Source: Pseudomonas sp. REP124 (GTDB taxonomy: Bacteria > Pseudomonadota > Gammaproteobacteria > Pseudomonadales > Pseudomonadaceae). From it: 52,470 nucleotides of DNA. Positions 23,748 to 32,413 of this stretch are shown here, piece after piece. Below the pieces are notes generated by a model that saw nothing but the letters and a program-made list of their open reading frames with translations, was not told the DNA's origin and did not search any database. Made by a program: the position numbers and the translations under genes. Every line of letters starts with the position of its first letter. Position 1 is the first letter of the stretch. The stretch is from contig NZ_JAIQWX010000031.1 of the NCBI RefSeq assembly GCF_020164475.1, forward strand, positions 1-52,470, written 5' to 3'.

Positions 23748-24402
23748 GGTTGGAGTGTTCTCGTCTGTTGACGCTCAGGCTCGTTAAAAACATGTCCGCA
23801 AAGACCCGCAAGGCTTCGCCGTTTTGCTCAAGCTTCGCGCGCAACACCGCCCCCTCCCAGCCGATCCAGAAAAACGCAGCCAGACGCGCACAATCGGCAT
23901 CTCTGGCGATTTCCCCAGCGGCCTTGGCTTCTTCCAGGCAGCGCTCGAACCGGGCCTGCCAATCCAGCAGCACTCCAGAGAGTTGTCCGCGAAAGGATTC
24001 AGGTAATGCGCCCATCTCCTGACCCAGATTGCCGACGAGGCAACCTCTATGGAAATCGAAACGCTGCATGCCGAGCTCCGCGTCCTCGCAAAAGGCTGCG
24101 ATGCGCTGAAGTGGAGTGAGGCTTTGATCGAGCAGAAACCGGTCGATCTTGCGTACGAAATAGGTCGCGTACAGCGTGATCAACTCGCTACCGAACGCTT
24201 CCTTGCTGGCAAAGAAGTGGTAGAACGAGCCTTTCGGCACGCCGACCGACTTGAGTATTTCGTCAATGCCAGTCGCGGAAAAACCCTTTTCCGTCAAGGC
24301 GGCAACGCCCGCACGGCAAAGGGTTTCTCGTGTTTCTCGATGGTCGCCTGCGGCTTTCGCCGGTCGACCGCGTTTGCGAGGGGTAGCAGGAATGTTCGTC
24401 AT
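23740..24402 (-). CDS. TetR-family repressor, AcuR-like
   Basis: TetR-type regulator of 220 aa. A basic N-terminal tail (RKRGRPAKAAGDH) is followed by the helix-turn-helix GFSATGIDEILKSVGVPKGSFYHFFASKEAF (about 40-70). The C-terminal domain, with GCLVGNLGQEMG and FFWIGWEGAVLRAKLE, resembles AcuR and NemR-type sensors of small electrophiles such as acrylate. It is encoded 77 bases downstream of mmsA on the same strand and has a TAGAC...GTCT dyad just before its start. Control of the nearby Old Yellow Enzyme or mmsA is possible (inference). Confidence 0.9.
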   Translation of the reverse strand: MTNIPATPRKRGRPAKAAGDHRETRETLCRAGVAALTEKGFSATGIDEILKSVGVPKGSFYHFFASKEAFGSELITLYATYFVRKIDRFLLDQSLTPLQRIAAFCEDAELGMQRFDFHRGCLVGNLGQEMGALPESFRGQLSGVLLDWQARFERCLEEAKAAGEIARDADCARLAAFFWIGWEGAVLRAKLEQNGEALRVFADMFLTSLSVNRREHSNHG

Positions 24403-24413
24403 GGGCCGATTAA

Positions 24414-24428
24414 TAGACTGATCGTCTT
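24414..24428. promoter_or_regulatory. Candidate TetR operator upstream of the tetR gene
   Basis: TAGAC-TGATC-GTCTT forms an AGAC/GTCT dyad 13 bases upstream of the TetR start, inside an AT-rich stretch. Position and the TAGAC half-site are typical of autoregulated TetR repressors. Confidence 0.4.
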
Positions 24429-24479
24429 AATCAATCAACTGATTTCTCATCCGGAGCTCCCCTCATTCACGCAGCAGCC

Positions 24480-26003
24480 TTATTTAGCGGTCGGCATCGC
24501 GAACTCGGCGCCCTTGCCGATGCTTTCCGGCCAGCGTTGCATGATGGATTTCTGCTTGGTGTAAAAGCGCACACCCTCCTCGCCATAAGCATGCATATCG
24601 CCAAACAGGCTCTTCTTCCAGCCACCGAAACCCTGCCAGGCCATCGGCACTGGAATTGGCACGTTGATGCCGACCATACCGACCTGAATGCGACGGCTGA
24701 ATTCACGGGCGACGTTGCCATCGCGGGTGAAACAGGCCACGCCGTTACCGAATTCATGGTCGTTGACCAGCTGCACAGCAGTGGCGAAATCATCGACGCG
24801 CATGCAAGCCAGCACCGGCCCGAAGATTTCTTCTTTATAGATGGTCATTTCCGGGGTGACGTTGTCGAACAGCGTGCCGCCCATCCAGAAGCCTTCCTCG
24901 CAGCCTTCGCCAGCGTCGGAGCTATTGAAGTTGCGACCGTCCACCAACAGTTGCGCGCCTTCCTTGACACCCTTTTCGATGTAGCCAGTGATGCGCGAGT
25001 GCGCAGCCGGGGTAACGATCGGGCCCATTTCTGCGGCGAGGTTGCGGCCATCCAATACTTTGAGTTCCTTGGTGCGTTCCACCAATTTCGGAATGACTTT
25101 GTCAGCCACATCGCCCACCAATACGGCTACCGAAATCGCCATGCAGCGCTCGCCCGCCGAGCCGTAGCCCGCGCCGATCAAAGCATCGACGACCTGATCG
25201 ACGTCGGCGTCAGGCATGACCACCATGTGGTTCTTCGCGCCGCCCAGGGCTTGTACACGCTTGCCGTGACGGGCGCCGGTTTCGTAGATGTAGTTGGCGA
25301 TCGGCGTGGAGCCGACGAAGGAAACGGCTTTCACGTCAGGGTGTACCAGCAGCGCATCAACGGCTTCTTTATCGCCTTGAACCACGTTGAACACACCGTC
25401 AGGCAAGCCGGCCTGCTTCAGCAGATCGGCCATGAACAGACTGGCGCTCGGATCGGTCGGGCTTGGCTTGAGGACGAAGGTGTTGCCCGCAGCGATCGCC
25501 ACCGGGAACATCCACATCGGTACCATCACCGGGAAGTTGAACGGCGTGATGCCGGCGACCACGCCCAGAGGCTGACGCAGGGTCCAGTTGTCCATGTTGG
25601 TGGACACCTGATCGGAGAAGTCGCCCTTGAGCAACTGAGGAATGCCGCAGGAGAACTCGACGATATCGATACCCCGGGCCACTTCGCCCTGGGCATCGGT
25701 AAAGACCTTGCCATGCTCGGCGGTGATCAGGTGCGCCAGTTCATCTTTATGCTGGTTCAACAATTCCAGAAATTTGAACAATACCCGGGCACGGCGGATA
25801 GGCGGAGTGTTCGACCAGGCAGGAAACGCGGCCTCCGCGGATGCCACGGCGGCATCTACGTCTTCGATGCTGCCCAGGCGAACATGGGTGCTGACCGCGC
25901 CGGTGGCAGGATTGAAAACCGGCTGAGTGCGGGCGCCGCTGCCGGTAACGTGGACACCGTGGATGTACTGAGCAACTTCTTTGTTGTCGTTAGCATTGGT
26001 CAT
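24480..26003 (-). CDS. mmsA: CoA-acylating methylmalonate-semialdehyde dehydrogenase
   Basis: Aldehyde dehydrogenase of 507 aa. It oxidises methylmalonate or malonate semialdehyde with CoA and NAD to propionyl- or acetyl-CoA, in valine, beta-alanine and myo-inositol breakdown. The family hallmark is [10 protein letters not shown], with Asn where ordinary aldehyde dehydrogenases have the general-base Glu. The catalytic Cys lies in [31 protein letters not shown] and [14 protein letters not shown] are further family blocks. I prefer ATG 26003 ([10 protein letters not shown]) because family proteins begin near there; a frame with ATG 26039 adds twelve residues. No partner mmsB gene is adjacent; two regulator genes follow instead. 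Confidence 0.95.
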   Translation of the reverse strand: MTNANDNKEVAQYIHGVHVTGSGARTQPVFNPATGAVSTHVRLGSIEDVDAAVASAEAAFPAWSNTPPIRRARVLFKFLELLNQHKDELAHLITAEHGKVFTDAQGEVARGIDIVEFSCGIPQLLKGDFSDQVSTNMDNWTLRQPLGVVAGITPFNFPVMVPMWMFPVAIAAGNTFVLKPSPTDPSASLFMADLLKQAGLPDGVFNVVQGDKEAVDALLVHPDVKAVSFVGSTPIANYIYETGARHGKRVQALGGAKNHMVVMPDADVDQVVDALIGAGYGSAGERCMAISVAVLVGDVADKVIPKLVERTKELKVLDGRNLAAEMGPIVTPAAHSRITGYIEKGVKEGAQLLVDGRNFNSSDAGEGCEEGFWMGGTLFDNVTPEMTIYKEEIFGPVLACMRVDDFATAVQLVNDHEFGNGVACFTRDGNVAREFSRRIQVGMVGINVPIPVPMAWQGFGGWKKSLFGDMHAYGEEGVRFYTKQKSIMQRWPESIGKGAEFAMPTAK

Positions 26004-26135
26004 GACAGGTCTCGCTGCGGTGGTGAATATGAATTTCACCGTCAGATTAAGCAGCGCCTGCCCGCCTGACTACGGCAGAAAAGTGAATTGATTGTTCGCT
26101 GTGGTGAACAATCGGCATGACAGCCATCTGGCACT

Positions 26136-26345
26136 TCAGATGCGACGCAGAGCTTCTTCGTGATGCATGGCCAGATGCCCGGTCTTGTCGCTTTTCACTT
26201 CGTATTGAGGACACTCTGGGGAAGCGGGCCGGTGCCGGCCCATGAACTCCACATCCTTGACGTGTACCTTGGTGACCTTCCCGCGGATCTCCCCTGCTTC
26301 GGAATTCCAGCAAACGGCGTCGCCGATTTTGAATGCAGTGGTCAT
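26136..26345 (-). CDS. DUF2945 (hypervirulence-associated TUDOR domain) protein
   Basis: Small protein of 69 aa made of one SH3/TUDOR-like barrel: FKIGDAVCWNSEAGEIRGKV at the N-terminus, then PQYEVKSDKTGHLAMHHEEALRRI. The pattern GDxVxWNSEAGxxxGxV...YEVKSDKTGxxAxHK is the DUF2945 signature. ATG 26345 has AAGGAGCACCCA upstream; the frame extends further but without a ribosome site. No signal peptide. The function is unknown. Confidence 0.88.
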   Translation of the reverse strand: MTTAFKIGDAVCWNSEAGEIRGKVTKVHVKDVEFMGRHRPASPECPQYEVKSDKTGHLAMHHEEALRRI

Positions 26346-26501
26346 TGGGTGCTCCTTGGAAGATAGCGTCTTGCCGGTCCATTCAACTCCATCAGCGCGG
26401 AACCGGCAACGGAGAGTCGCTACCGAGGCTATCGGCCCAAGTCTGTATGGCCTGGTGATCGATGACACCTCGCTTGTCTACATCGACCGCAAAAACGTAC
26501 G

Positions 26502-27599
26502 TCAGATCGGCTCCAACGCCAACTGTTCATGTGAATACACCGGATAATCCACATACCCCCGCGCCCCACCCCCGTAAAACGCCTCCCTCCCCGCTTCAGC
26601 CAGCGGCCAGCCAAAGCGCAGGCGATCCACCAGATCAGGATTGGCAATGAACGGCCGGCCAAACACCGCCAAATCCGTCAGGCCTTCATCGATCGCCTGC
26701 CTCGCCGTTTCCGCGGTAAAACCTCCCGACAGTACAAAACTGCCATCGAACGCCGCCCGAAAGGCCTTGTGAAAATCCGGGTCTCCCAAGTGGCTGGCAT
26801 GCAGGTAGGCAATTCGTCGTTGCGACAGCGCGCCGGCCAGTGCCAGCCAGGTTGCCTGTTCATCTTCGAACGGATGCAGATCCGCCAGCCGGGCGAAGGG
26901 TGAAACACGCACTCCCACACGTTCATGGCCGATCTGCGCACTGATTTCGTCGACCGTCTCCAGCAGCAGGCGCAGGCGATTGCTGATCGAGGCACCACCA
27001 TAGCGATCTTCACGGGTATTGAGCCCGCCGTTGATGAACTGCTCGAACAGAAATCCGTTGCCCGCATGAATTTCCACGCCGTCAAATCCCGCCGCCATGG
27101 CATTGAGCGCGGCCTGCCGGAAGTCGGCGATGACCTGGCGAATGCCATTGGCATCCAACGCCACAGGCAGGCTGGCGGCAACTTGCGCGGGTTGACCGTC
27201 GCTGTCGTAGGCGTGAACCAGGGTTTGCGCCGCCGTCACCGCCACAGCCGAAACCGGCGATTGCCCGTCCAGTAAGGAGACGTGAGAAACACGCCCCACA
27301 TGCCAGAGCTGGATGAATATGCGCCCGCCGGCCCGATGCACCGCATCGGTCACGCGCTTCCAGCCTTCGATCTGCTCGTCGGTGTGGATGCCCGGCGTGT
27401 AGAGATAGCCTCTTCCTTGCGTGGAGACTTGGGCACTCTCGGTGATGATCAGTCCGGCGCTTGCACGTTGGGCGTAATAGGTCGCCATGTCGGCGGACGG
27501 CACGGTGTCGTGGGCGCGAGCGCGGGTCATGGGGGCCATGACGATGCGGTTAGACAAAGGCAAACCGGCCAGATCATAAGATTCAAAGAGCGATGACAT
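26502..27599 (-). CDS. Old Yellow Enzyme family alkene reductase
   Basis: FMN-dependent ene-reductase of 365 aa (NemA-like). It reduces activated C=C bonds or nitro groups with NADPH. The FMN region APMTRARA is at the N-terminus, the active-site pair His/Asn is in EIHAGNGFLFEQFINGG, and the FMN phosphate site is in VLSGGFTAETARQAI and LAVFGRPFIANPDL. ATG 27599 has GGGAGGAATCAGTT upstream. It lies 32 bases after the luciferase-like gene on the same strand, so both flavoproteins are probably cotranscribed. NemR/AcuR-type TetR proteins often control such genes, and one is encoded about 2 kb away. Confidence 0.95.
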   Translation of the reverse strand: MSSLFESYDLAGLPLSNRIVMAPMTRARAHDTVPSADMATYYAQRASAGLIITESAQVSTQGRGYLYTPGIHTDEQIEGWKRVTDAVHRAGGRIFIQLWHVGRVSHVSLLDGQSPVSAVAVTAAQTLVHAYDSDGQPAQVAASLPVALDANGIRQVIADFRQAALNAMAAGFDGVEIHAGNGFLFEQFINGGLNTREDRYGGASISNRLRLLLETVDEISAQIGHERVGVRVSPFARLADLHPFEDEQATWLALAGALSQRRIAYLHASHLGDPDFHKAFRAAFDGSFVLSGGFTAETARQAIDEGLTDLAVFGRPFIANPDLVDRLRFGWPLAEAGREAFYGGGARGYVDYPVYSHEQLALEPI

Positions 27600-27631
27600 G
27601 AACTGATTCCTCCCGCAGACAATGGGCCGGC

Positions 27632-28639
27632 TCACACGTGTGATGGAAAATGCGGCAAGACGTACTCACCGAGTTCATCGAGGATTTCGCCGTAAGGCTG
27701 GACGCTGACCTTGGGATTGAGCGCGATGTGCGAAACCCCGGCCGATTGCGCCTGTTCAAGGTAATTGCGCAGGCCGTTGCGCCCGGCGCGGAAGCCGCCC
27801 TGGATGCGCTGGAAAGGCTGATCCGGGTTGCTGCTCAGATCCAGATAACCGCCCAGCCCCAAGGGTTTGAAGGCGTCGCGACCTTCGGCTTCGTTCACCA
27901 GACCGTGCCAGTGCTCACCTAGCGAGGCCAGACGCTCAGGGCTCTGAACACCAGCCAGGTAACCGTCGAGATTCTGCGCCAGCCATTCGATGCTCTGCTG
28001 CGCCTGGCCTACCGCGATGGATGGAACCCGGCCGTACGGCGCCTTCGGCACCAGGTCGAGACCGCCGGACGATCCACCGAAGCGCTCGGAGCGAAACTTC
28101 GGAAAACGCTGCTCGAGCAAGGTGCGAAACACCGAATAGGCATCCCGATAACGTTCGCCACGGGATTCGAAATCGATACCCAGCATCGGGTAATCACTGA
28201 ATCGATCGCCCGAGGACAGCCCCAACACCAACCGGCCTTCGCTCAGTTGATCCAGAGATGCCGCTTGCTTGGCCAGGTACATCGGCTCGCGAGTCGGCAG
28301 CACGATTCCGGTGGTACCGAGCACGATGCTGCGGGTGGCCGCGGCCAGGTAGCCGATATAGACGAGGGGCTCGAAGATCTGTGCGACGTCGCCGTAGTTC
28401 GGGTCATAGAACGGGATGTCGCGCATCCACAACGCGCCCACACCGAGCGCTTCGGCGCGTTGCGCCATTTCGACGTGATCGCGCATGGTGGGCGCAGGGC
28501 GACCGGGATGGGTTTCCAGAGGCAGGATCAGGCCGATGGTCAGCGCCTGCGGTTTGAACAGACGTTGAAAACCAGGGTGACGCTCGAGCATCGGATGCGG
28601 AGTCGGCGAAGTGGTCGAGCGTTGAATGGCGTGGGTCAT
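27632..28639 (-). CDS. Luciferase-like (LLM class) flavin-dependent oxidoreductase
   Basis: TIM-barrel flavoprotein of 335 aa in the bacterial luciferase/F420 superfamily. Visible blocks are LTIGLILPLE at the N-terminus of the barrel, AEALGVGALWMRDIPFYDP, LGTTGIVLPTREPMYLAKQAASLDQLSEGRLVLGLSSGD (the classic substrate/flavin region) and GLRNYLEQAQSAGVSHIALN near the end. Such enzymes are usually FMNH2-dependent monooxygenases; the substrate is unknown. ATG 28639 follows GTGAGGACTGCCACC. It is upstream of the Old Yellow Enzyme gene in the same unit. Confidence 0.9.
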   Translation of the reverse strand: MTHAIQRSTTSPTPHPMLERHPGFQRLFKPQALTIGLILPLETHPGRPAPTMRDHVEMAQRAEALGVGALWMRDIPFYDPNYGDVAQIFEPLVYIGYLAAATRSIVLGTTGIVLPTREPMYLAKQAASLDQLSEGRLVLGLSSGDRFSDYPMLGIDFESRGERYRDAYSVFRTLLEQRFPKFRSERFGGSSGGLDLVPKAPYGRVPSIAVGQAQQSIEWLAQNLDGYLAGVQSPERLASLGEHWHGLVNEAEGRDAFKPLGLGGYLDLSSNPDQPFQRIQGGFRAGRNGLRNYLEQAQSAGVSHIALNPKVSVQPYGEILDELGEYVLPHFPSHV

Positions 28640-28744
28640 GGTGGCAGTCCTCACAAGTGGCGATGACTGCATCTTTATTGAATCCCGAGCCCGGATAAAC
28701 CGCATCCGGCGACCATTACCCGGTCCTTGAATTCCCCAATCGAG

Positions 28745-29656
28745 TCATTTTTCCCAAGGCACGCCCGCTTCCCAGTGGCTCACCATCAGATCGATGAAGC
28801 TGCGAACCCGAGGCGATAGATGACGCTTGTTCGGATACACGACCCTGATGGGATCCGGCGGCGCTCGGTAAGGCCTAAGCACTTCAACCAGGGTTCCATC
28901 TCGCAGGTCGTTGCCGGTGATGTAGGTCGGCAGGTGAATCAGGCCAATGCCTGTCAGCGCCGCTTCGCGCATGGCTTCGGAACTGTCGATATTCAGCCGC
29001 CCCGGCAGCTCGTGCAGGTGCAGGCCGGCCGGAGTCTGGTAACGCCAGGCGACGGTTCGTTCGCCGCTGCCGAAGGCGATGGTGTCATGGCCAGCCAATT
29101 CATCCGGTGTTTGCGGTACGCCGGAACGGGCCAGATACGCTGGCGAAGCGCAAGTCGCGTACTGCTGCCAGCCCACGGTGCGGGTCAGCAATTGCGAATC
29201 CTCCTTCGGCGCACCAATGCGAATGGCGATGTCGACGCCCTCCTCGACCAGATCGACGAAGCGATCGGTGAACCACACATCCGCACGCAGGTCGGGCCAT
29301 TGCTTCAGGTAGGCATCGAGAATCGGCAGGATATGGCGCTGGCCAAACGAAAGCGGCGCGGTGAGCTTGAACGTGCCGGTGGGCCGACCGCGGCGCAGGG
29401 CCATGGTCGCCTCGACTTCATCCAGATCCTCAAGGATCTGTCGCCAGCGCTCATAGGCGACCTGTCCCTCATCGGTCAGGCTCAGTTTGCGGGTGGTGCG
29501 ATTGAGCAGCCGCGCGCCCATGCGGCTTTCCAGGCGAACGATGCTTTTGCCCACGGCCGAACGCGTCAGGCCAAGCGAATCCGCCGCCGCGGTGAAACTG
29601 CCCGCCTTCACGGCCGCGACAAAGGCGGCAATGTCGCCGAATCGGTTGGCTTCCAT
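28745..29656 (-). CDS. LysR-family regulator
   Basis: LysR-type regulator of 303 aa from ATG 29656. The winged helix (FVAAVKAGSFTAAADSLGLTRSAVGKSIVRLE) and the effector domain with FTDRFVDLVEEGVDIAIRIG are standard. It is upstream of the luciferase-like/OYE pair on the same strand (105 bases) and divergent from the cupin gene (167 bases), so it probably regulates the cupin gene, the flavoprotein genes, or both. Confidence 0.92.
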   Translation of the reverse strand: MEANRFGDIAAFVAAVKAGSFTAAADSLGLTRSAVGKSIVRLESRMGARLLNRTTRKLSLTDEGQVAYERWRQILEDLDEVEATMALRRGRPTGTFKLTAPLSFGQRHILPILDAYLKQWPDLRADVWFTDRFVDLVEEGVDIAIRIGAPKEDSQLLTRTVGWQQYATCASPAYLARSGVPQTPDELAGHDTIAFGSGERTVAWRYQTPAGLHLHELPGRLNIDSSEAMREAALTGIGLIHLPTYITGNDLRDGTLVEVLRPYRAPPDPIRVVYPNKRHLSPRVRSFIDLMVSHWEAGVPWEK

Positions 29657-29823
29657 CGAAAGCGTTCTCCAGAACATCCAGTAAGTGTGTTACGGCGTAT
29701 CAGACATCTACTATCCGTCGAAGCATAGCGCCGGGTGAGTTGCGAATATCGAATGCGGGGCGCACATTGTTTCGGCAATGTCCCCTCCGGCAAATACCCC
29801 CCTCACTACAGGATTGATTGACC

Positions 29824-30237
29824 ATGATCCTCAAACGCGTAGGTTCACAACCCTCGATCAAGGCCCCTGAAGCCTATTTCACCGGCACCGTTCGCATGGA
29901 CCCGCTCAACAATCCCCCGGAGCCGGCAAGGGTGTCAGTGGTCAGTGTCACCTTTGAACCCGGTGCCCGAAGCGCCTGGCACACCCATCCACTCGGTCAG
30001 ACCCTGATCGTCACCGCCGGCTGCGGCTGGACCCAGTGTGAAGGCGAACCCATCGTGGAGATTCGCGCCGGTGACGTCATCTGGTGCCCACCGGGCCACA
30101 AACACTGGCATGGCGCGGCCGCGAACACCGCCATGACCCATATCGGCGTTCAGGAAGCCCTGGATGGTGTGAGCGTGGTCTGGATGGAAATGGTGACCGA
30201 CGAAGAATACAACGTCGGCCCAGGCGGATCATTGTAG
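29824..30237 (+). CDS. Cupin-domain protein (mandelonitrile-lyase/carboxymuconolactone-type cupin)
   Basis: Single-domain cupin of 137 aa. The first cupin motif is [20 protein letters not shown] and the second is [16 protein letters not shown], giving three or four His ligands for a metal. The C-terminus [13 protein letters not shown] is typical of the small cupins related to manganese hydroxynitrile lyases and to proteins fused with carboxymuconolactone decarboxylases. The reaction is unknown. ATG 29824 is preferred over TTG 29818. The gene is divergent from a LysR gene, a common arrangement for a regulated target. Confidence 0.88.
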   Translation: MILKRVGSQPSIKAPEAYFTGTVRMDPLNNPPEPARVSVVSVTFEPGARSAWHTHPLGQTLIVTAGCGWTQCEGEPIVEIRAGDVIWCPPGHKHWHGAAANTAMTHIGVQEALDGVSVVWMEMVTDEEYNVGPGGSL

Positions 30238-30382
30238 GAGCTCGGTACCCAGCCGTCAGCCCGTGTGGCAAGTTTGCCGCGCTGGCTTAAACTCCGTACA
30301 CCTATGCCAATCAATGTCTGTTTCACGGATCGATACTTCCCACGTCAATCGGGCGTCACGTCATGATTCGGGTGAAGCCAAC

Positions 30383-31030
30383 ATGAAATCGGTCACGGCC
30401 TTTCTCAACAGTGTGCTGGGTGCCGGCGCCTTGATGGCGACGAGTACCTGTGTCGATGCGGCCAGTTTCAAGACCAGCTTCGATTGTGCCAGCACCACGC
30501 TCTCCATTGAAAAGCTCATCTGCCGCGATTCGCAACTGGCGAAGATGGATCTAGAACTGAACCGGCTCTATCGCCTGGCGCTCACCGATGAACACTCGGT
30601 ACCGCTGCCCGACAAAGTCATGATCGATCAGCAGTTCTGGCTCGAAGAGCGCAACCATTGCGCCTCCGAGCGCGATCCCAAGACCTGCACGATCGATGCT
30701 TATGCGGAGCGCGCGCACCAGTTGCGTCAGGGGTCAGCCATCGTTCGCACCAAGGATCCGGACCGACTCACCGAAGGCCCGATGGCCTATCGTTGCCCCG
30801 GACTGAACGCACCGCTGGCCGCGACCTTCTTCACCACGCAGCCGGGCGTGGTGTACCTGAAATGGGCGAAGAGTTCGATCACGCTGAATCAGGTGCCCAG
30901 TGACATGGGCAACCGTTACATCGGCAAGGACAGCCTGGGGCCTTACAGCTTCTGGCAGGACGGTGGCGTGATTCTGTTCCAGAAGCCCGGCGGCAAAGAG
31001 ACGAGCTGCACCGCCGAGCCGATCGGCTGA
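30383..31030 (+). CDS. Secreted protein with LprI-like and MliC-like lysozyme-inhibitor domains
   Basis: Protein of 215 aa from ATG 30383. A signal peptide runs to about residue 27 (MKSVTAFLNSVLGAGALMAT, cleavage after CVDA). Residues about 30-115 match the LprI/DUF1311 pattern (FDCASTTLSIEKLICRDSQLAKMDLELNRLY, WLEERNHC, CTIDAYAERAHQL). Residues about 130-215 resemble MliC: MAYRCPG...TTQPGVVYLKW and YSFWQDGGVILFQKPG. Cys are paired as expected for the periplasm. LprI and MliC proteins inhibit lysozyme, so the likely role is protection of peptidoglycan against host lysozyme; this rests on family knowledge. It is a stand-alone gene on the + strand. Confidence 0.85.
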   Translation: MKSVTAFLNSVLGAGALMATSTCVDAASFKTSFDCASTTLSIEKLICRDSQLAKMDLELNRLYRLALTDEHSVPLPDKVMIDQQFWLEERNHCASERDPKTCTIDAYAERAHQLRQGSAIVRTKDPDRLTEGPMAYRCPGLNAPLAATFFTTQPGVVYLKWAKSSITLNQVPSDMGNRYIGKDSLGPYSFWQDGGVILFQKPGGKETSCTAEPIG

Positions 31031-31074
31031 GATTCAGGGCGTACGGCGCTGACCGTGACGCCCCTTGAAATCGA

Positions 31075-32163
31075 TCAGAGCGCACTCTCCTCCGGCGGCC
31101 GGTCCTGCACCCACTGCCAGAACAGTTGATAGCCCAGGGCGAGTATCACCGGGCCGATGAACAGGCCGATGATGCCGCTGGTGACCATCCCGCCCAAGGC
31201 GCCGATCAACACCACCGGCATCGGCACATCGACACCCCGTCCCAGCATCAGCGGCTTGAGTACGTTGTCCACCAGCCCTGCCACGAACACATAGATGGCG
31301 AAGACGATGGTCGCCGTGTTGGCACCTTCTGTGGCAAAGACGTAGGCGATCACCGGCAGCGTAATCAGTGTCACCGGCAGTTGCATGATGCCCAGCAGCA
31401 ACACCGCCAGAGCCAGCAGCCCCGCGCCGGGAATGCCCTTGAACACGAAGCCCAGGCCGACCAGCAGCATCTGGATAAAGGCGATGCCCACCACCCCGAG
31501 CGCCACCGCGCGAATGGTTGCGGTGCACAGGGCGGCGATTTTCGGTCCTCTTTCCGGACCGCTGACCCGCGAGGCGATCTGCACCGCGGCGCGGCTGCCA
31601 CCTTCACCGTGGGCCATGAAGATCCCGGCAATGATCAGCGCGAAGATAAAGGTCAGGAACCCCATGCCGACCCCGGCGAGTTTGCCCAGCAGGGTCATGC
31701 TGACGCCCTTGATTTGCGGGATGTATTTCTCGGTCAGGCCCGGCAGATCGGTGGCCGCCTGCAGCCAGATCGCCGAGATCGTTTTGCCCACCACTGGCAC
31801 TTCGGCGATGGAGTCAGGCGGCGGCGGAATGTGGATGCCTTCGTTGCGCACTACGGTCATGGCGCCGTCCACCGAGTCGGCAATCGAGGTACCCAACAGA
31901 TAGATCGGTACCATCAGGATCACAATGGACACCAGAATGATCAGCGTGGCAGCGCGACCTTCCTTCTGCCCCATCGGGCCCATGAGCTTCTTCTGCAACG
32001 GATAAAGCGTGATTGCCAGAATCACCGACCACAACATCAGGTCGCGGAACGGGCTGAAGATTTCAAAGCAGAACAGCACCAGCACCACGATCAGTCCGGC
32101 GCGGATCAGTACATCGAGCAGCCCGCGGGACCAGGTTTTCTCTGAGAGCTGAGTGGGCAACAT
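31075..32163 (-). CDS. AI-2E family transporter (putative permease)
   Basis: Inner-membrane protein of 362 aa with about seven to eight helices. Two N-terminal helices (GLIVVLVLFCFEIFSPF, LMLWSVILAITLYPL) are followed by a helix and an extracytoplasmic domain (about 90-165). Then come LTFIFALIIAGIFMA and the C-terminal block VDNVLKPLMLGRGVDVPMPVVLIGALGG with GLFIGPVILAL, the signature of the AI-2E/UPF0118 family. Members have been tied to AI-2 export or Na+/H+ exchange; the substrate here is unknown. ATG 32163 has CCAGGAGACTTCG upstream; a longer frame would run through the tRNA-Sec gene and is rejected. Confidence 0.93.
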   Translation of the reverse strand: MLPTQLSEKTWSRGLLDVLIRAGLIVVLVLFCFEIFSPFRDLMLWSVILAITLYPLQKKLMGPMGQKEGRAATLIILVSIVILMVPIYLLGTSIADSVDGAMTVVRNEGIHIPPPPDSIAEVPVVGKTISAIWLQAATDLPGLTEKYIPQIKGVSMTLLGKLAGVGMGFLTFIFALIIAGIFMAHGEGGSRAAVQIASRVSGPERGPKIAALCTATIRAVALGVVGIAFIQMLLVGLGFVFKGIPGAGLLALAVLLLGIMQLPVTLITLPVIAYVFATEGANTATIVFAIYVFVAGLVDNVLKPLMLGRGVDVPMPVVLIGALGGMVTSGIIGLFIGPVILALGYQLFWQWVQDRPPEESAL

Positions 32164-32311
32164 CGAAGTCTCCTGGCAGATCACTGCGAAGATAGAGTCG
32201 GTTTGCCCAGCATAGACGGACGGTCGCAGGCTCGCGAAAAAGTTCAATAAAACTGATCGGCTGCCGCAGTGGATGAACAACTGTGGGAGTGTTTGGGATC
32301 GGTTGGGAAAT

Positions 32312-32407
32312 TGGCGGAAGGTAGCCGGAGTCGAACCTGCCCGGGAACGGATGCCGTCCCCAACCGGGTTTGAAGCCCGGCCGCGCCACCGGGCGCGATT
32401 ACCTTCC
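32312..32407 (-). tRNA. selC: Selenocysteine tRNA (tRNA-Sec, UCA)
   Basis: A 96-base tRNA with an 8-bp acceptor stem (GGAAGGTA with TACCTTCC), discriminator G and encoded CCA. The anticodon stem CCGGG/CCCGG surrounds TCA (positions 32373-32371 read on the - strand), and a long extra arm is present (GGGGACGGCATCCGTTCCC). The T-loop GGTTCGACTCC precedes the acceptor strand. Size, long arm and UCA anticodon identify tRNA-Sec. It starts six bases after the selB stop, at the end of the fdn-sel run. Confidence 0.97.
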
Positions 32408-32413
32408 TTGAAA

